Shown: positions 44,945-58,539 of the stretch, in pieces
Layout of the letters: every line of letters starts with the position of its first letter
Position numbering within the stretch: the first letter of the stretch is position 1
Assembly (NCBI GenBank): GCA_022393335.1
Contig: JAJEKB010021035.1
Location: 1,370,780 to 1,434,779, forward strand
Length of the DNA: 64,000 bases
Direction of reading: 5' to 3'
Source of the DNA: Macrotrachela quadricornifera
Taxonomy: Eukaryota; Rotifera; Eurotatoria; Philodinida; Philodinidae
Position numbers and translations under genes: made by a program
Notes under the pieces: model-generated
Database searches by the model: none
Seen by the model: only the letters and a program-made list of their open reading frames with translations
Told to the model about the DNA's origin: nothing

Positions 44945-45990
44945 AGTATTATGGAATATTAACGTTTTTTAAAAGAATATAAACCAAATTTGTTTCAGAC
45001 TATATGTGTAGTTTGTTATTTATTAACATCAGAATAATATGAAATCTTATGTTATTAATCAACAATTAATAGTGAGCATAAAGAAATTTGCTAGAGAGAA
45101 CGATGAATTAGCTGCAGCAGGAAGTACTTTTATTCATTATGATATCCAACATGGACATTCATATTTATCTAGACAATATGATCAATTGTTTTAAATGTAT
45201 TATCTCCTTATTTTATACAACGATTACTTGATGATTTAAAATAATCCAAAACTTTTTTTGTCTTATTATATGATGTCAGCAATAAAGAAAACACAAAAGT
45301 ATTGCCATGTAGTGTTCAATTTTTGTCTAATACAGGTGTTAAAAAAGCTCTGGTTCTATATTAACTACACTTATAAGTTCGTTTTCCAATTTTTAAATTT
45401 TTTCAGAGTATCAAACCTAAACAATAGTTAGACTTTATTGTTCTTAGAAAAGACAGTTGTTTGTTTTTGTTTAACGAGAAATCTTTTTTTATATTTTTAT
45501 TTACCCATAGGCTATAGGTAACTGTTATAATCATATATTGCACATTCCATGAAACATGCTCATAATGAACTAACAATAGACGTTAAAAAAAAAATACCTT
45601 CATTATATGCTCATTTTTCATCATCTACATAACGCAGAGATGAATTAAAACAGTATTATGATTTTTATGAACAAGATTTCAAGATAAAATGTTTGATCAC
45701 TTCCTCTTGCTCATATGGTCATCTAATTTACAATATTGTTAATTTTTTTTTATAGGTAATTTTGAAACATATAAAACTGCGGTTGTTGAGCCTGTATCTA
45801 TCAACTGAACGTTTAGTAGAAGTATTTGTCCTTTAAAAACAATATGAAAACTGTCCAATAGAAATAAAAAAATCTATTCAATGTGATGAAGTTTTCTGCA
45901 TTTTAAGTTTTTTATAACATCTACCAACCGTGTACATTCGGTTATTTCTTAAAAAGTGTGAAAAAACAACTATTGCATGTAATTCTATAG

Positions 45991-46369
45991 ACGTTTGTTA
46001 GAGGATGACATATATCATCCTCTCGTTCTTCATATATGTCTTTTCTTTCTGTTCTTCATATATGTCACATATGTTCACATCTGTTATCTGTTCTGTTAAC
46101 ATATGTGTATATACGATGATGTATGTTCTACATTTCATCATCTATCTCTGTCCATCTTCATTTCACCATCTTTTCTCATTGTCCATCCTCATTTCATCAT
46201 CTTTTCTCATTGTTCATCTTCATTTCATCATCTTTTCTTTGTTGGAGTTCGTCATATCTTTCCCTTTGTTCATCCCAGTATTTATAGTTCTGATTTCTTT
46301 GCAATAAATCATTCACTCACCAGTCATCTTCTCTCATCTTCTATCATCGAGCAACCCGCTCACAACGTT
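45991..46369 (-). mobile_element. Solo LTR, inverted relative of 7122-7391
   Basis: The LTR spans 45996-46364 (369 bp). On the minus strand it begins TGTGAGCGGGTTGCTC and ends CATCCTCTAACA, with ACGTT on both sides (45991-45995, 46365-46369). It shares ends and the GATTTATTGCAAAGAAA block with the copy at 7122, but is about 100 bp longer. Pyrimidine-rich sequence creates false open frames here (46005-46375). Confidence 0.8.
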
Positions 46370-47169
46370 ATGTAAAATTATTCTCAGTAAATTTTCTCTT
46401 CACTATGTTAGTCTGTGATTTATAAACAATTTTCTATTATATAGGTGTATATTGTTTACTCGAAAACTAACAAGTGAATGTCAAAGCGTTTGATATCATT
46501 TTGCCCGAATAATATGCATTATTTTGACTAAAAATTTACTTAAACTGATCTAATTATAAAACAGATATTTGAAAAATAATATTAAATTCAAGTTCTCAGT
46601 ATTGTAATTTGTAAAAATGCTAAATCTTTATACATCTTTCTGGATGTTTAAGAATGGCTGCAATTGGGTGCCAATGTCCGAAAATAAACCAAGCTTATTT
46701 ACTATTTTCAACTTTTGCTTTTCAACAATCGATATTTCTGTGAGACAATAGGCAATAAATTGGCAAAGACTCTCACCATAATAGTTAATAACTCTGATTC
46801 CATCTTCAAAAACACGCCGATATGTTAGCACCTTACTGGTTAGAAAAGAACTATTACGTAAAAGGAATGATCTTTTTCACCAAATAAGTCTCGCTTGTAG
46901 CATCATGTCTTTTAAAAATCTACTCTAAAATCAAGGAGATAATGTCAGTTCAAGCGTTTTTTTCTTTCTAAACAATACATCTAAGAATTTCGAAAAATTC
47001 ATCAAAACATGCGAACACAATATTCTCTATTTACGAGTACTAAAAATGTCATTTCTGGGTTTCAGAATCAACTGTATCATCGTAAAGATCAATTAAGTCA
47101 TGAATAGACAACGACGAGATTAGTCATGAAGATTTGTTCCCGTCCTCACTCTCAAAGCATCAAGAGAGA
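46370..47169. other. 3' flank of the protease gene
   Basis: No supported gene. A minus-strand frame at 46628-46831 (67 codons) is unassigned. The portion 46777-47169 recurs at 63259-63729 beside the second protease copy. That copy has about 80 bp extra near 63330-63410, bounded by CTATT, which the first copy lacks. Confidence 0.5.
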
Positions 47170-50100
47170 TTAACGTAAATTTTCACTTCTTGCATAGGCA
47201 ATTGAATTTTGTGTTAAAATTCTTGCCTCTGATTGTTTGGCTTCGCTACACGAAATAACAATAAAGTGTTTGCACTCCATTTCAAATCGAATGAAACCAT
47301 CATCGTTTTTATTTGATATATCATCAATTAATTCTGCTAGATGTTTAATATTCTTAATTTCAGTACCATTGACTGTTTTTAATACAGAATCTCTAACGTT
47401 TGGATCTATTCCATAATTAACATCATCAACAAGTATATTACTAATAATAACAATTTGTTGATCCACATCTTGTAATTGACCATTGTATGCTAAATCAACT
47501 AAGCGTCCTGGACCTTTTTCATCCCAATCATCTATACCAAATGCATGTAAATAAAAGCGGGTTAATACTGTGAATACAATGCCAGCATAAATTAAATATT
47601 CTGGACGTTTATCATGCGAATGTAATGGAATAAGTGGTGGAGTATTATCTAATACACTTTCTAATGTGAGTTCTTTTCCTAAAAATTAATCATAAGTTTC
47701 AAATGAACGAAGAAGGATGATCTGATTTCACTCGTAAAGCATGAAATGAAAGGGTTCCAATAAAATGTTGAAAAATAACTATATAATAAGAATTGTGTTT
47801 CTTTTAGAACAAGTATCAGTAGCTATGTGTAGAGATCGTCGGAACCAAGGCTGGACTCGATGGGTCCGGTCTAAAAATTTTTATTAATAATCCTGAATCG
47901 AAAGAAATAACAAAGCTCAAACACACGAAGATAGTATATTATATATATATATATATACATCACTAATTAGCTTGTGATTAGCACCGATAACTAGAAATTG
48001 TAATCGAACAATTCGAATTCGAATTTACAAAGACTAAAAAATTAAATAGATCGAGTCCGGATCAAAAAATTCTTGAACTCGACGGGCTCTTGGTACGCGA
48101 GACAACTTGTGATACAAACTTTTTAGTTTTCTATGTCAACAATCACTCGATATTCTTATTTTTTTTCTGTGAGCAGTCTGTCAAAGTTAAAGACATTTTT
48201 AATTGTGAATAGTTTATAGAAAATAGTTACTTTTAATAAGAATTGTTCCTTTTGTATATGAAAATGACTTTAAGCATTAGATTTTCATAACTTGTTTTGC
48301 AATATTTCGAACTTCTTCATTATCTATCATCACTGAAAAGACTTGTAGAGGTAAACATGTCATTCATAGATGGCTTTGAGTAAGTATGAATGTGGATAGC
48401 TTCTGCTGAAGAGTCATGTACATCAAAAAAGGTTCTGCTTATTAAACTCTTCTCAATTTACATAAAATTTTCACATAGAGTAAAAAAAGATGTATCTCAG
48501 GATTTGTTGCATCTCTACTAAAACTATTCACCGAATGTAATTTCGACATTCAATTCTTTGGTTGACAAATAACTCTTACGACGATGAAATTATTTTGATT
48601 ATCTTGAAAATTGAAAGTCGCAAAATCCTATATTTTTTACCTTGTCTTATAATTTTAAATGTAAATTTATCACCAACAAATTTTAATTTTTCTAAATATC
48701 TGAAGTTTAGTCTTTCACCACGACGAAAATCGATTGTACCATCATCAGCGATTGGCTTATCATCCATAGCTATAATCACATCATCTTCCTGTAATATTTT
48801 ACTAAGAGCAGATGCTCGATCAACCGATCTCACTAAGATACCATGTTGGTTATCGTTTAATTTTAAATACTTGCGATATGATGAATTTTCCATTTGTTGG
48901 TAATGATAGACTAATCTAGGAAAAGCTGTGTATTTGCCGTGTTGTTTAATATCATCTAGCACATGTTTGATTACTAATGCTGGTATAATGTAACCAATTG
49001 ATTGAGCTGTATCTATGGCTTGAAATGACATGCCGACAACTCGTTTATCTATACAAAAAAAAAGTCAAAACACAAATAAAGACGCACTGTACGATTCATA
49101 ATCTACATTTAATTTCATGCCGAAGAGATTATTGAATGAAGTCAGAAGAAAATAGATTTTCATTTGTTTTTTATTATAGAAACTAAAGAAATCATTTTTA
49201 AAGTTCATACATATACGGTAGATATCGACGTTAGTATTGAGTGAAGAATGGGTTGTCCCTTGGGAAGTACAACTCTGGTTTTTAAATGGGTCTCCAAATT
49301 CTGTGGAATTTTGGCTGCTAATAGGATCATTAACACATTCAACGCGATTCAGTTTTCTTCGAAAAGAGCGGGGTCGTTAGGAGCTTAAAATACTCCACAT
49401 CCAGATTTCATTTTTGTCTATCAGAAATCCTTCCAATCACTCCAAAACGTCATCTTCCATAAAAAGAAACGCTAGACAACCGTTGTCCATATGAAAAACT
49501 ATTCGTATATCTGTAACCTGGAACTACTGTATTGCGTCAACACTTATTTGACGATCACAATGGCGATTGTCCCGTGATCATCAGTTAATCTTGATCGCTA
49601 TGAGGAGTTATGATCGTAATCAAAAACGTCAGTCACGTAGTACACTGCCTGGAACGCCCGAAAACTATTGAAAAAACAGACAAAGCACTTTCTCACCCAT
49701 TCTTCTTCTGACAGGGCTCTTCATATGCATTCTTCAACCACTTTCAAAATTCATCTATCCAGTGCAGTTTTTCTCGGCCTACAAGAATCGCTAGGCACAT
49801 GACAGATTAAAATGTGGAGAGAAAAGTAGTTTATGACGTTTTTCTCGGCAAATCATTGACACCGCTTGGTCAACAGACTACAAGTGAAGGTCTGAAAAGC
49901 TCTGTGATTTTTGAGTTTTCAGGCTTATGCATTGGTACATCTACCTCCGTACCTATCAGATACATAGTGATTCGTGTAGGTCAAGAAAAATTGCACTAGA
50001 TAGAGTAGTTTTGAAAATAGTTGAAGAATACATTGAAGAGAACTGTTAGGAGAAAAATGGGTGAGAAGAACACTTTTTATGATTTTTTCAATATGAAGTT

Positions 50101-53100
50101 TCTCATACGAACAAAGGTCGTCTAGCGTTTCTTTTGATGGTAAATGACGTTTTGAAGTGATTGGACCGATTTCTGGTAGACAAAGAGGAAATCTGTCTAT
50201 GGACCATTTTAGTTTTCTATTCATTTTCGTTCTAAAATATAGCGGGTCCCACAGATGGGACCCGTCACGTTGAATGTGTTAAGATATATCGAGGGTGAAC
50301 GTTTCAGCTTGATGCACTTCGGTTACAGCATAAACACGACATTTTAAGAAGCAGCAGAGTGCAAGACAAAGATAGCGACTAATATCGTTTATTTCAAAAT
50401 GTAACAAAATATTATACATATACTTGGATCCGAGATCAAAGGTTCTACAAGTGATGATAATTTTACAATCATGCGAGAATCTTGAAAGTTGTCAAAGATC
50501 GAACTTTTGCAGAAAAAACAGTGTCATAGTTAGAGCTGTAAGTGTTTAAAATTGGAACCGAGTTCATTCTCTTCGAATCGGGGTCTAGCCATGCTAGTGA
50601 GTAGAGAACAGCAACGCTTACGCATTTTTATGAATAAAAACGGCTAGTTTAGTGTCCGATACGATCACGACTTTAATTCATGAATATTTTTTCACTTTTT
50701 TGCGGGTCATAGTATCTGTTTTTTTTGAATAAGTTTTCTTGCATATACAGAAAACATGAGCTTCTATACGTCACATGTAATGTTCTGAAGGTACTACTTC
50801 TTTCGATTCCCATTTTCTTACGGTTTTGTAAAATTTTTATTGGGAAATCATTTTTATATGTGAGAAAAGCTGTTACTGACGGACTGTTACTTTGTTCAAT
50901 GGTTCCTTTTATCAGAAGCATGTAGAATCGATGGAGATACGATAATATCGAAGAGTAGATAAGAATATTGATATATTAGATGAGAATCAACGCACTGATT
51001 CTTTCTGAAGTATAATAATCATGGAAGAAATAGTAGCCATGATAATTGAATTATGAATACAAGAATAATATACGAGTGTGTCTCATTTCTGTTAATAAGT
51101 AATGGCGAGTTTCCTTTCACTTGTCTCTAATTTCTCCTTAATATGTATTTATACTCTTTGTGACTAAGAAAATGAAAGAAAAGTATCATTATAAGTAAAT
51201 GATACGAAATGAGAAAACAATGAGTTAACTCATCAAAAACTTTTCTTCCATACCTTGAATAGCCGGTCCACCACTGTTACCAGAATTGATTGCCGCATCG
51301 ATTTGTATTGTTAATAAATACTCCAATGAATGCGAGTAAGTTTCCATAAGAACTCTTGAAATGACACCTTCTGTCACCGATAAATTATCACCACCTATGA
51401 ACAGATGTGAATGATATTATTGTACAAAAAAAACACAGATTATTTTTACCGATTGGATAACCAATAACTGTTATTGATTCCTGTAATCTAGGTACTTCAT
51501 AGTTGAATGTCAATGGATTTATTCCATCCCAAAATTTTTCATCATCAACAGTCATTATAACCAGATCACATTCATGTGCAATGTGTAATATACGTCCAGG
51601 ATATTTCTTAGGATTACCATGTTTTTGAATACGAATAACGGACTGATTTGAAACAGCATGAGCATTTGATAGAATCCATCGATTTTCTATTATGAATCCT
51701 GATGCAGTACTATCCGATTGGGACTTCACTTGCCTAAAGTAGAAACACAAAAAGAAAATAGTGTCGTTCAGACTATGTTTTTTATGCTTTTCAAAGATGT
51801 TCTCTCATATTAAAAACAGATATGAAATTTTCAGCTACATACTCAGAATAAGAACATGATTCTCATTTCTATATATATGTTGGGACAAAATAAAAATTTG
51901 ATCATATTTAAAATTTGTCCAGACAAAATTAAAATCTTATTTTTGGCCAACATTTGGAGAAAATTGAAATTTTAGTTTTGTCCGGACAAAATTAAAATCG
52001 AACAAGAAAGCGTTAAATTGTATTCAGGGAATTATCCATATATGTTCGTTCTCTTTCTTTCGTTCTGTCAGGTATTTTCTCTTAGTTTTCTCCCTCTACT
52101 GTCTTTTTATTTTAATGTGATGAGTCAGATATTTTCCAACTGTATGTATCATCTATTGAATTCTTCCAAGTATGATATTCTATTTCATGGGATAGTCCAT
52201 ATTCACTTCGCATCTAAGTAGTTTAAATACTTGCGTTAATTTACTAAATAAATCAGTTACTTAATTATTAAACTTCGGAAAAGAAGATCTTCAATCATCA
52301 ATAAGATCACTAGCAATAAGAGTACGCGTTCATCTTATCGAAAGAAAAATGGCGGAATCAAATACAACAATTGTCGAAGCAAGTAATGGCGAGACGGCTT
52401 TTTATGAAGAAGTGGAAAAGTATATTAACTCATTAAGTAAAAAATTGAGGGAAAAATGTGTAATAAAACAAAATGTTTACAACGATATCATTACATATTT
52501 ATCGTTACCAAAAGGTAAGTCTGACGGTCAATTTTCTTCAAATTTCATTTATTGGATGAAGCAAAAATTCATCGTGATGAAAATTGCTGGTGTCGATGTC
52601 GGTTGCTGTGTTAAAACTATGCAGCCAATTTGTACTTATGCAGTATATTACAAAACAATAAGTGGAGCAGATGCTGCTGTATCTTATGGTGGTCGTCATA
52701 AAACAATGTCCGAACTAAATGCTCACTATTCATGGATACCACGATTTTGTGTTGAAATCTTTTTAAAACAATGCATACCGTGTCAGACCAGAAAGCCAGT
52801 CAAACAACATGTGATTTTAAAACCTATAATATCACTGGGAGTGATGACACGCTTACAAATTGACCTGATGGACATGAGAACCAGACCAGATACAATTGCT
52901 CCATATATCGTATATAATTGGATTTTAAACTATTTTGATCATTACAGTAAGTTTTCTTGGACTTTCCCTTTGGAAAACAAATCGGCTAATGATGTTGCAA
53001 TGAAGCTACGTGTACTGTTTTTTACTTTCGGACCATCATGATTGCTCCACAGCGACAATGGCGGCAATTCGTGGCCAATGTGATAACTGAGTTGCAACAA

Positions 53101-55270
53101 CTATTTGCGAACATGGCTTTTGTGAGAGGTCGACCACATCATCCCCAAAGTCAGGGATGCATTGAACGAGCGAATGGTATATGATGTGATGCGCTTGGTA
53201 AATGGTTGTCAACAAATAATACGTCGCATTGGTCAGATGGTTTATTGCCAGTTGTGTATGGTATTAACACAAGAGTATCAAGTGTGACCAAAACATCTCC
53301 ATATGGAGTTATGTTTGGGCAACCACCTCGTTCAGATTCAAATTTTTGGAAACTCATCAGACAGAATGGGATTCATGATGAAGAAGATCTACCTACACAA
53401 GTTGATGAAGCAAATGACGAAACAACGAACAATGAACAATTTGATACAATCCATGCTGATGATGTTGTCTCAATGTCATTGAATGACGTCTCATCACCAA
53501 TAAAATCACCTTCAAGACATGATCTTGTACGTAAAGTTGCAACAAAGAATTATTTAAATACGGCAAATAAGAAACAAAAAAAATATCAAGATAGTGCTAC
53601 TTATTTGACCGAGAAATTTAATCTAAATGATTGTGTCGGAGTTCCAATTCATACTGCTGATAGAACAAACACCGATCCCAAATATTTGCCATGCTTAATT
53701 GTTGAAAAGGTTGACAAAGTTGGAATGGTTATGTTTAAATTGGCTTGCCAATATAAGTGTTTGCGAGATAGTTTTACAATAGAGCATTTCGTAGAGTTAA
53801 AATCGGCATGTCCAGATGAGTTGAAACAACTTCATATTGAAGACTTACAAAATATCACCATCATCGTAGCATGCAAGCCCTATGTTTGTGGATCCATTAG
53901 TAGTCGGACATGTGATTGCATAGGAAAATGTTTTACTAAACAATGTCCATGTAAAAAGGCAAATGTTTTTTGTTCAACGAAATGTCACTCTAAACTCGGA
54001 CCTTGTAAAAATATGGATTGAGTAAATTTATCATGCACTGTTCACTATTTCATTAAATAAAATCAATGTTTTTAAATGAAAACATTAGTTATTTTGTGCA
54101 GATCTGAATACTTCTAAATAAACGCTTTTCTTGTTCGATTTTAATTTTGTCCCCAACATATATATATCTTCATTTATTAACGATGATTTCAACTGGATCG
54201 AAAATGAGCGATCATTTTGTCTCAAAACTTTCGACCTACTCGCTTGTTAAAATGTAGGGAAAGGTTATGATACCTGTAAAAATTAGAAACAATGTTTTGA
54301 AACATTTTACGTTTTAGGTGAGGGTGAGCAAGAGAATGTTTCATGTATTTTGATGCGGGGGAAGAGAATCAATGACTATATTGGTTGCGCTTTGCGTTGA
54401 TGCTATTGTTGTTGTTGTAACATGTTATAACAGCGTCGCTTGGCCTTTGCATACCATATATGAATATGAAATTTGACATTGTTTAGCATCCTTACTGAAA
54501 TTGTATGTATAAATGATGCAATCGTCTTTCTTTACTAAGACCGTTCCATACATCGGTTAATGAATGAAATCATGGGAGAAAATACGAGAGAAACAGGCGA
54601 ATAGGAAGAAAACTAAGATTAGTCACTGATGACATGTTAGAAATTTCGATATATAATAGCTTTGACAATTTTTTTTTGACTCATTTTCATTCCACCCTTT
54701 CTCCTTCCATATTTGTTTTTTTTTCGGCTCGGTTTTCGACATTATTTTTCTAGTAAATCAAACATACACGTAAAAATTCCTGAGAGAATGTAATATCTAA
54801 AGCTATTCAATTACTTTCCTCATTGGATCTTTTAAAAACTACAGATGAATTCATATATTACCTTCAAACACAATAAAAAGAAGGTTGGCTATAAGAAAGC
54901 GAGCTGAATTGCTGCATGCTTATCAAATGTCTCAGATTACGTCGAAGATACAAATCTCTACAAAAATCATTCGATTGTTCACCAGACCTTACCATGGCAA
55001 ATAAAAATTCCATGGAATTGAATTACAAAAAATCTTGACAACACTGTGCAGTAATAATTCCAATGATCCGATAGCTTCGGGATCAGTTTCGGTACGTAAC
55101 AATGTAGAAACAGCTACGGTTGATAGTTGTCGGATTACTGATGGTGGCGGCTGTTGTTGTTGTTGTTTATTTTCTATAGAAGCACCCAAATTCAAGCGTT
55201 CTCTAATGGATGGGGATAATTCATCAGTCGATGGATCAAAAGGGTTGCTCCGGTCACCACTAGCTGCCAT
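47170..55270 (-). CDS. DEG9-like (DegP/HtrA) serine protease, five exons
   Basis: Exons: 55270-54993, 51733-51450, 51394-51254, 49048-48641 and 47678-47170. All junctions are GT..AG and phase-compatible, giving 539 aa. The N-terminal region (1-90) is polar with a Q-run. The trypsin-like domain has H118 in [10 protein letters not shown]149 in [10 protein letters not shown] and S228 in NSGNSGGPA, so the triad is complete. A PDZ domain follows (about [20 protein letters not shown]), then a second PDZ-like domain in exon 5 with [20 protein letters not shown] and [15 protein letters not shown]. This layout, including the spacing after GGPA and the C-terminal block, is that of plant DEG9 (592 aa in Arabidopsis by recall). 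It would cleave damaged or regulatory proteins; location is unclear as no signal is seen. Intron 1 hosts a Ginger-like element, intron 3 a piggyBac-type MITE. Confidence 0.85.
47835..48110. mobile_element. Possible MITE in protease intron 4
   Basis: The left part GGAACCAAGGCTGGACTCGA and the right part, whose complement reads GTACCAAGAGCCCGTCGAGT, form an imperfect inverted pair. A TA microsatellite lies between (47936-47958). No target duplication was found. Confidence 0.4.
49330..50282. mobile_element. piggyBac-type MITE in protease intron 3
   Basis: The element spans 49334-50278, with ends CACATTCAACG and CGTTGAATGTG flanked by TTAA (49330-49333, 50279-50282). The right subterminal GCGGGTCCC..GGGACCCG hairpin resembles one in the element at 18791-19383. 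Long inner arms (around 49430-49900 and 49870-50180) are mutually complementary in part. No transposase is present. Confidence 0.8.
50283..51253. other. Remainder of protease intron 3
   Basis: Intronic AT-rich DNA without a supported nested gene. Overlapping frames near 50673-50925 on both strands have no family features. Confidence 0.5.
51878..54158 (+). mobile_element. Ginger/KRBA2-like DNA transposon in protease intron 1
   Basis: The ends are TGTTGGGACAAAATAAAAAT and, on the right, the complement of TGTTGGGGACAAAATTAAAA. A second, better match to the right end (GGACAAAATTAAAATCGAAC) lies inside the left end at about 52000, so the left terminus is duplicated or rearranged. The flanks are TATATA runs, so the target duplication cannot be read. 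It encodes an integrase-like transposase on the plus strand, antisense to the host gene. Confidence 0.7.
52349..54021 (+). pseudogene. Integrase-like (Ginger/KRBA2 type) transposase with three lesions
   Basis: ATG at 52349 opens a frame with a zinc-binding-like piece ([12 protein letters not shown]) and the first catalytic Asp in [12 protein letters not shown] at 53039-53041 stops it just before HSDNGG, which holds the second Asp. A frameshift near 53062 moves the reading to the frame with [14 protein letters not shown], which holds the catalytic Glu about 36 residues on. A second TGA lies at 53182-53184. The frame is then open to 54021 and ends in a cysteine-rich module ([16 protein letters not shown] and on). 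The DDE residues and the C-terminal Cys module match Ginger/KRBA2-like integrases. With only three lesions, this is a recently inactivated copy. Confidence 0.75.
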
Positions 55271-57573
55271 GACGCTATTGAAACAAATATAGATCTAGAA
55301 TAAACGGCAATACTTTCCTAGAGAATAAATTTAAAATAAAAATACAATTCTCCTAACTAATATAGAACATAAACATCTTGAAACAAAAAAAATGTCGAAA
55401 GTGAACTATCGGAGGTTAAAAATATCGCAGAATAAAGACGTCGAAAGATAAAAGTACTGAAGCACGAAAACAATCAAAATATCAATATCTTAAGAATTTG
55501 ATATTCCAAACTGTCTTAAGTCAGAAAATAGAAGAAGCGATAGATAATAGTGAATAGAGATGTTAATGACTGTCAAATATATCAAGATCATGTTTTGACT
55601 ATATCGTTTAACTGTCACCCTCAGTCTCATAGTGTTGAATTCGAAGAACATTGCTCACGATGAATATATCTGATGGTAATTACTTAAAGAACTTTTATGC
55701 ATTTATCGATATCAATAAAACATCAGAATCAAATAAACACAGCTCGAAGACGAATGGTCAATGGTTTCAATATCTGTGTTCCATTCAGATAGGTCCAGTC
55801 TCGACCAAATAGGTGTCAAGGTTTTTGGTAACGTCGATTCACATTTTACAAGAATGCGATCTTCATCGGTCAGACTTTTCAATATTCCATTGTGAGCCTA
55901 TTAACTCTTTAGAGCATGTCGCTCTGACCAAGGTGATATTTTCATCTTAAGAACAACCGTATCAGGGTCACCACCGATCTTGTTAAGTTAAAGATTCCAC
56001 ACTTTTGATTGCATCCCCAAGTAGCACTAGGATAATATGTTTCAGAAAGAAAAGTTTGAGCGATATCCCAACGACCGATTTAAAGCAAGTCCAGTTTAAC
56101 GGAGAATTCACCAGAAAACTATTCTACTCAATATGGGGTCGATCGCCGAAAAATTTTGCATTTTAGGATTTGATTACTCTCAATTTAATATATTTGCTCG
56201 TTCTGATGTATTTGTAAAAAATCCACAAACATACAAGTGACACTACTTTTGATCCTCGGTTGAAAAAAATAGATTTTTTGGATGCTCTTACTATTTCGAA
56301 TTCTCTGAAGAAATACTGTATCTCTACTCACATCTGTGAAAAGAGATACATCTTTAGTACCTTTTCTGCGATGAAAATGCTTGTGTATATAACATCTCTA
56401 TATAGATCTCTGAGATTTTCGATTACTTGAACCTGTAACACTACTGATTTTGATTAATGTTACCATATTATAGAAAAACAGATCGTAACATAAACTGATA
56501 TGCCTGTCATTCGGGTTGTATCATTGAGACTAAAATGTATGATTTTCTAATGATCAGCTTCAACGATGTTATACGTATCTCTCTAATGTGATCCAATTCG
56601 AGCAGCTCTTTAGTGAAGATGAAATTATTCAATTCTATTTTCAATATGAACTCGTTGTTTTCTCACCGATTTGATAAGTTTTTCTGGTTTAGATGGATAT
56701 GTAAAATCATAATCTCGTGCTCACTTTTCTTGATCGTTTTTTTCCATCCTCAGGAAGCACATAATGTGAATATAACAAGGGATGGCTAATTCGTTCCCTG
56801 GTCGGTTAAATGAATCCTAAAATTCTGCTATATTTGCTAGGATTTCTTTGACAAGATCGTCACCGATAGTAAAATGTCATAAATTGAGAATTTATTTGTA
56901 TTAAACACTGACAAACTGTTTTATGTAGTATCTGGTAATATTTTATCCTTAGAAATTATTGACTTGAATACAGATCCTGTAGTATGCTGTTTGCTTACCT
57001 TACACCATTGATTCACAATCAAGATGCAACAACTCTTCTCTTCCTGTGTTTCTCCGTATACGATCACATTTTGGATGATCGTATATCTTCAATCCATACA
57101 TGGAGAAATATAATCCGATACAAGAAGATACCAAGTAAGACGAAAGCAGTAGACGAATCTTGTTTGCCATAAACAATCGTATTTGTGTGCATAGGATCAA
57201 GCAATTATACGATCGCAACACTGAGGCCTGTAAAACGCCATATGTCTCCGATTACGATCATGTCTATTTGACATATATTAATATTGACAATGGCTCGATG
57301 ATATTTGGAAGAAATCAGATGTATTTACATGAGAAAGCAACAAATAGATGCGTTGCTATAGTAAAATAGTAGAGGATCATGAAATCAGCCAAATACATAT
57401 ATGTCGGTTCTTACACAAACGCAAAAAGCTAGGCATTTTCCGCTATGAGAAAGCCAGCCTCTTCAACCGCATATGATTAAACAATTTCTTGAAAACTGGC
57501 TGTAGAGGCATTCTTGCAACCAATGTATTACTGTATATTAAGAGGGGAAAAAATTAAAGCGAATTGTAAATAA
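55271..57573. other. Upstream of the protease, no gene recognised
   Basis: This stretch should contain the protease promoter just right of 55270. Frames at 56984-57172 and 57160-57369 have no recognisable family features. Confidence 0.4.
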
Positions 57574-58046
57574 GGATGTCACAATACCAAATCTAACCCA
57601 AAATATTTGGGTTTTGGTTTTTGTCGTCTGTATTCTGCTTTGGCAAATATAGTTGAATTATGATGTTTTTATTGAAATAAAGTATCTAAATCATCTTAGG
57701 AAATATCGTCTCCAACAATCAAGAGCAAAATTTGTCATTTAGCTGCAAGCACTGATTAATTAGCACCGTTTTTACAGTCATCCCGAAAAAAACAGGACAC
57801 TCTTGTTCTATTTTTGAGAAATACTGCAAAAGTAGCGCTAAACTAACCTTCACTTGTAGTATCATTATGTATTTCGCTTCTAATTATATCAGAGGACATT
57901 TTCTAACCAGATTCAGATACTTGATTTCAATAAAAAACATCATAATATAACTATATTCGTCAAAATTCAACTTTCGACGAGAAAACCCGAAACTGACTCA
58001 AAGCACAAAACCACAAAATCCTGAATGTTTAATATTGTTACATTCC
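57574..58046. mobile_element. MITE with imperfect inverted ends
   Basis: The left end GGATGTCACAATA and right end TATTGTTACATTCC are imperfect complements. Further inside, TGATGTTTTTATTGAAAT and its near-complement around 57930 extend the pairing. The ends look hAT-like, but no clean 8-bp duplication was found. Confidence 0.5.
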
Positions 58047-58539
58047 TAATTAACTCTGGTCCAGCTTGGGACGAATCTTGTCTCAAATTTTTCTTTAATA
58101 AGAGGAAAAAAATTCAATTAACCAATATTAAGACAGTTATACACTATTAAGATACTTTCATTTTATCATGTTTTCAGAATGGGAAAAAATCGATGATTTT
58201 CGATCACTTCCTTTCCAACTTGATTTCGCATACCTCAATAATTCCCAGATTTGGCCGTTTTCATATTCGATCACTTCCGAGAATCAGATACTGAAATAGC
58301 CGAATCCGGTACGTTCGGCATGAATGGATGGCTGTTCAGGGGCTCCCCCTTACCCGACCCAAAAATCTTTTTTTCTATTGTATAAATGTTTGTCTACGTC
58401 TACTCTGTCTGAAAAAAAGATACGTTGTTAGATGAATCTATAAAGTAAACGTTCACCACAATATAACGAAAAACAAGCTTTTTCTGCTAATTTTATCAAA
58501 AAAATTGCTTCACTTCTCACAAGTAAATGGCTATGGTAC

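Noticed and set aside
46005..46375. Overlapping plus-strand frames rich in Ser, Phe and His
   Set aside because: They lie wholly in a solo LTR and arise from pyrimidine-rich low complexity.
48562..48903. Plus frame opposite protease exon 4
   Set aside because: The minus strand encodes the PDZ domain with matching splice sites.
55035..55292. Plus frame with a Cys run (CCCCC)
   Set aside because: It is the complement of the Gln run in protease exon 1.
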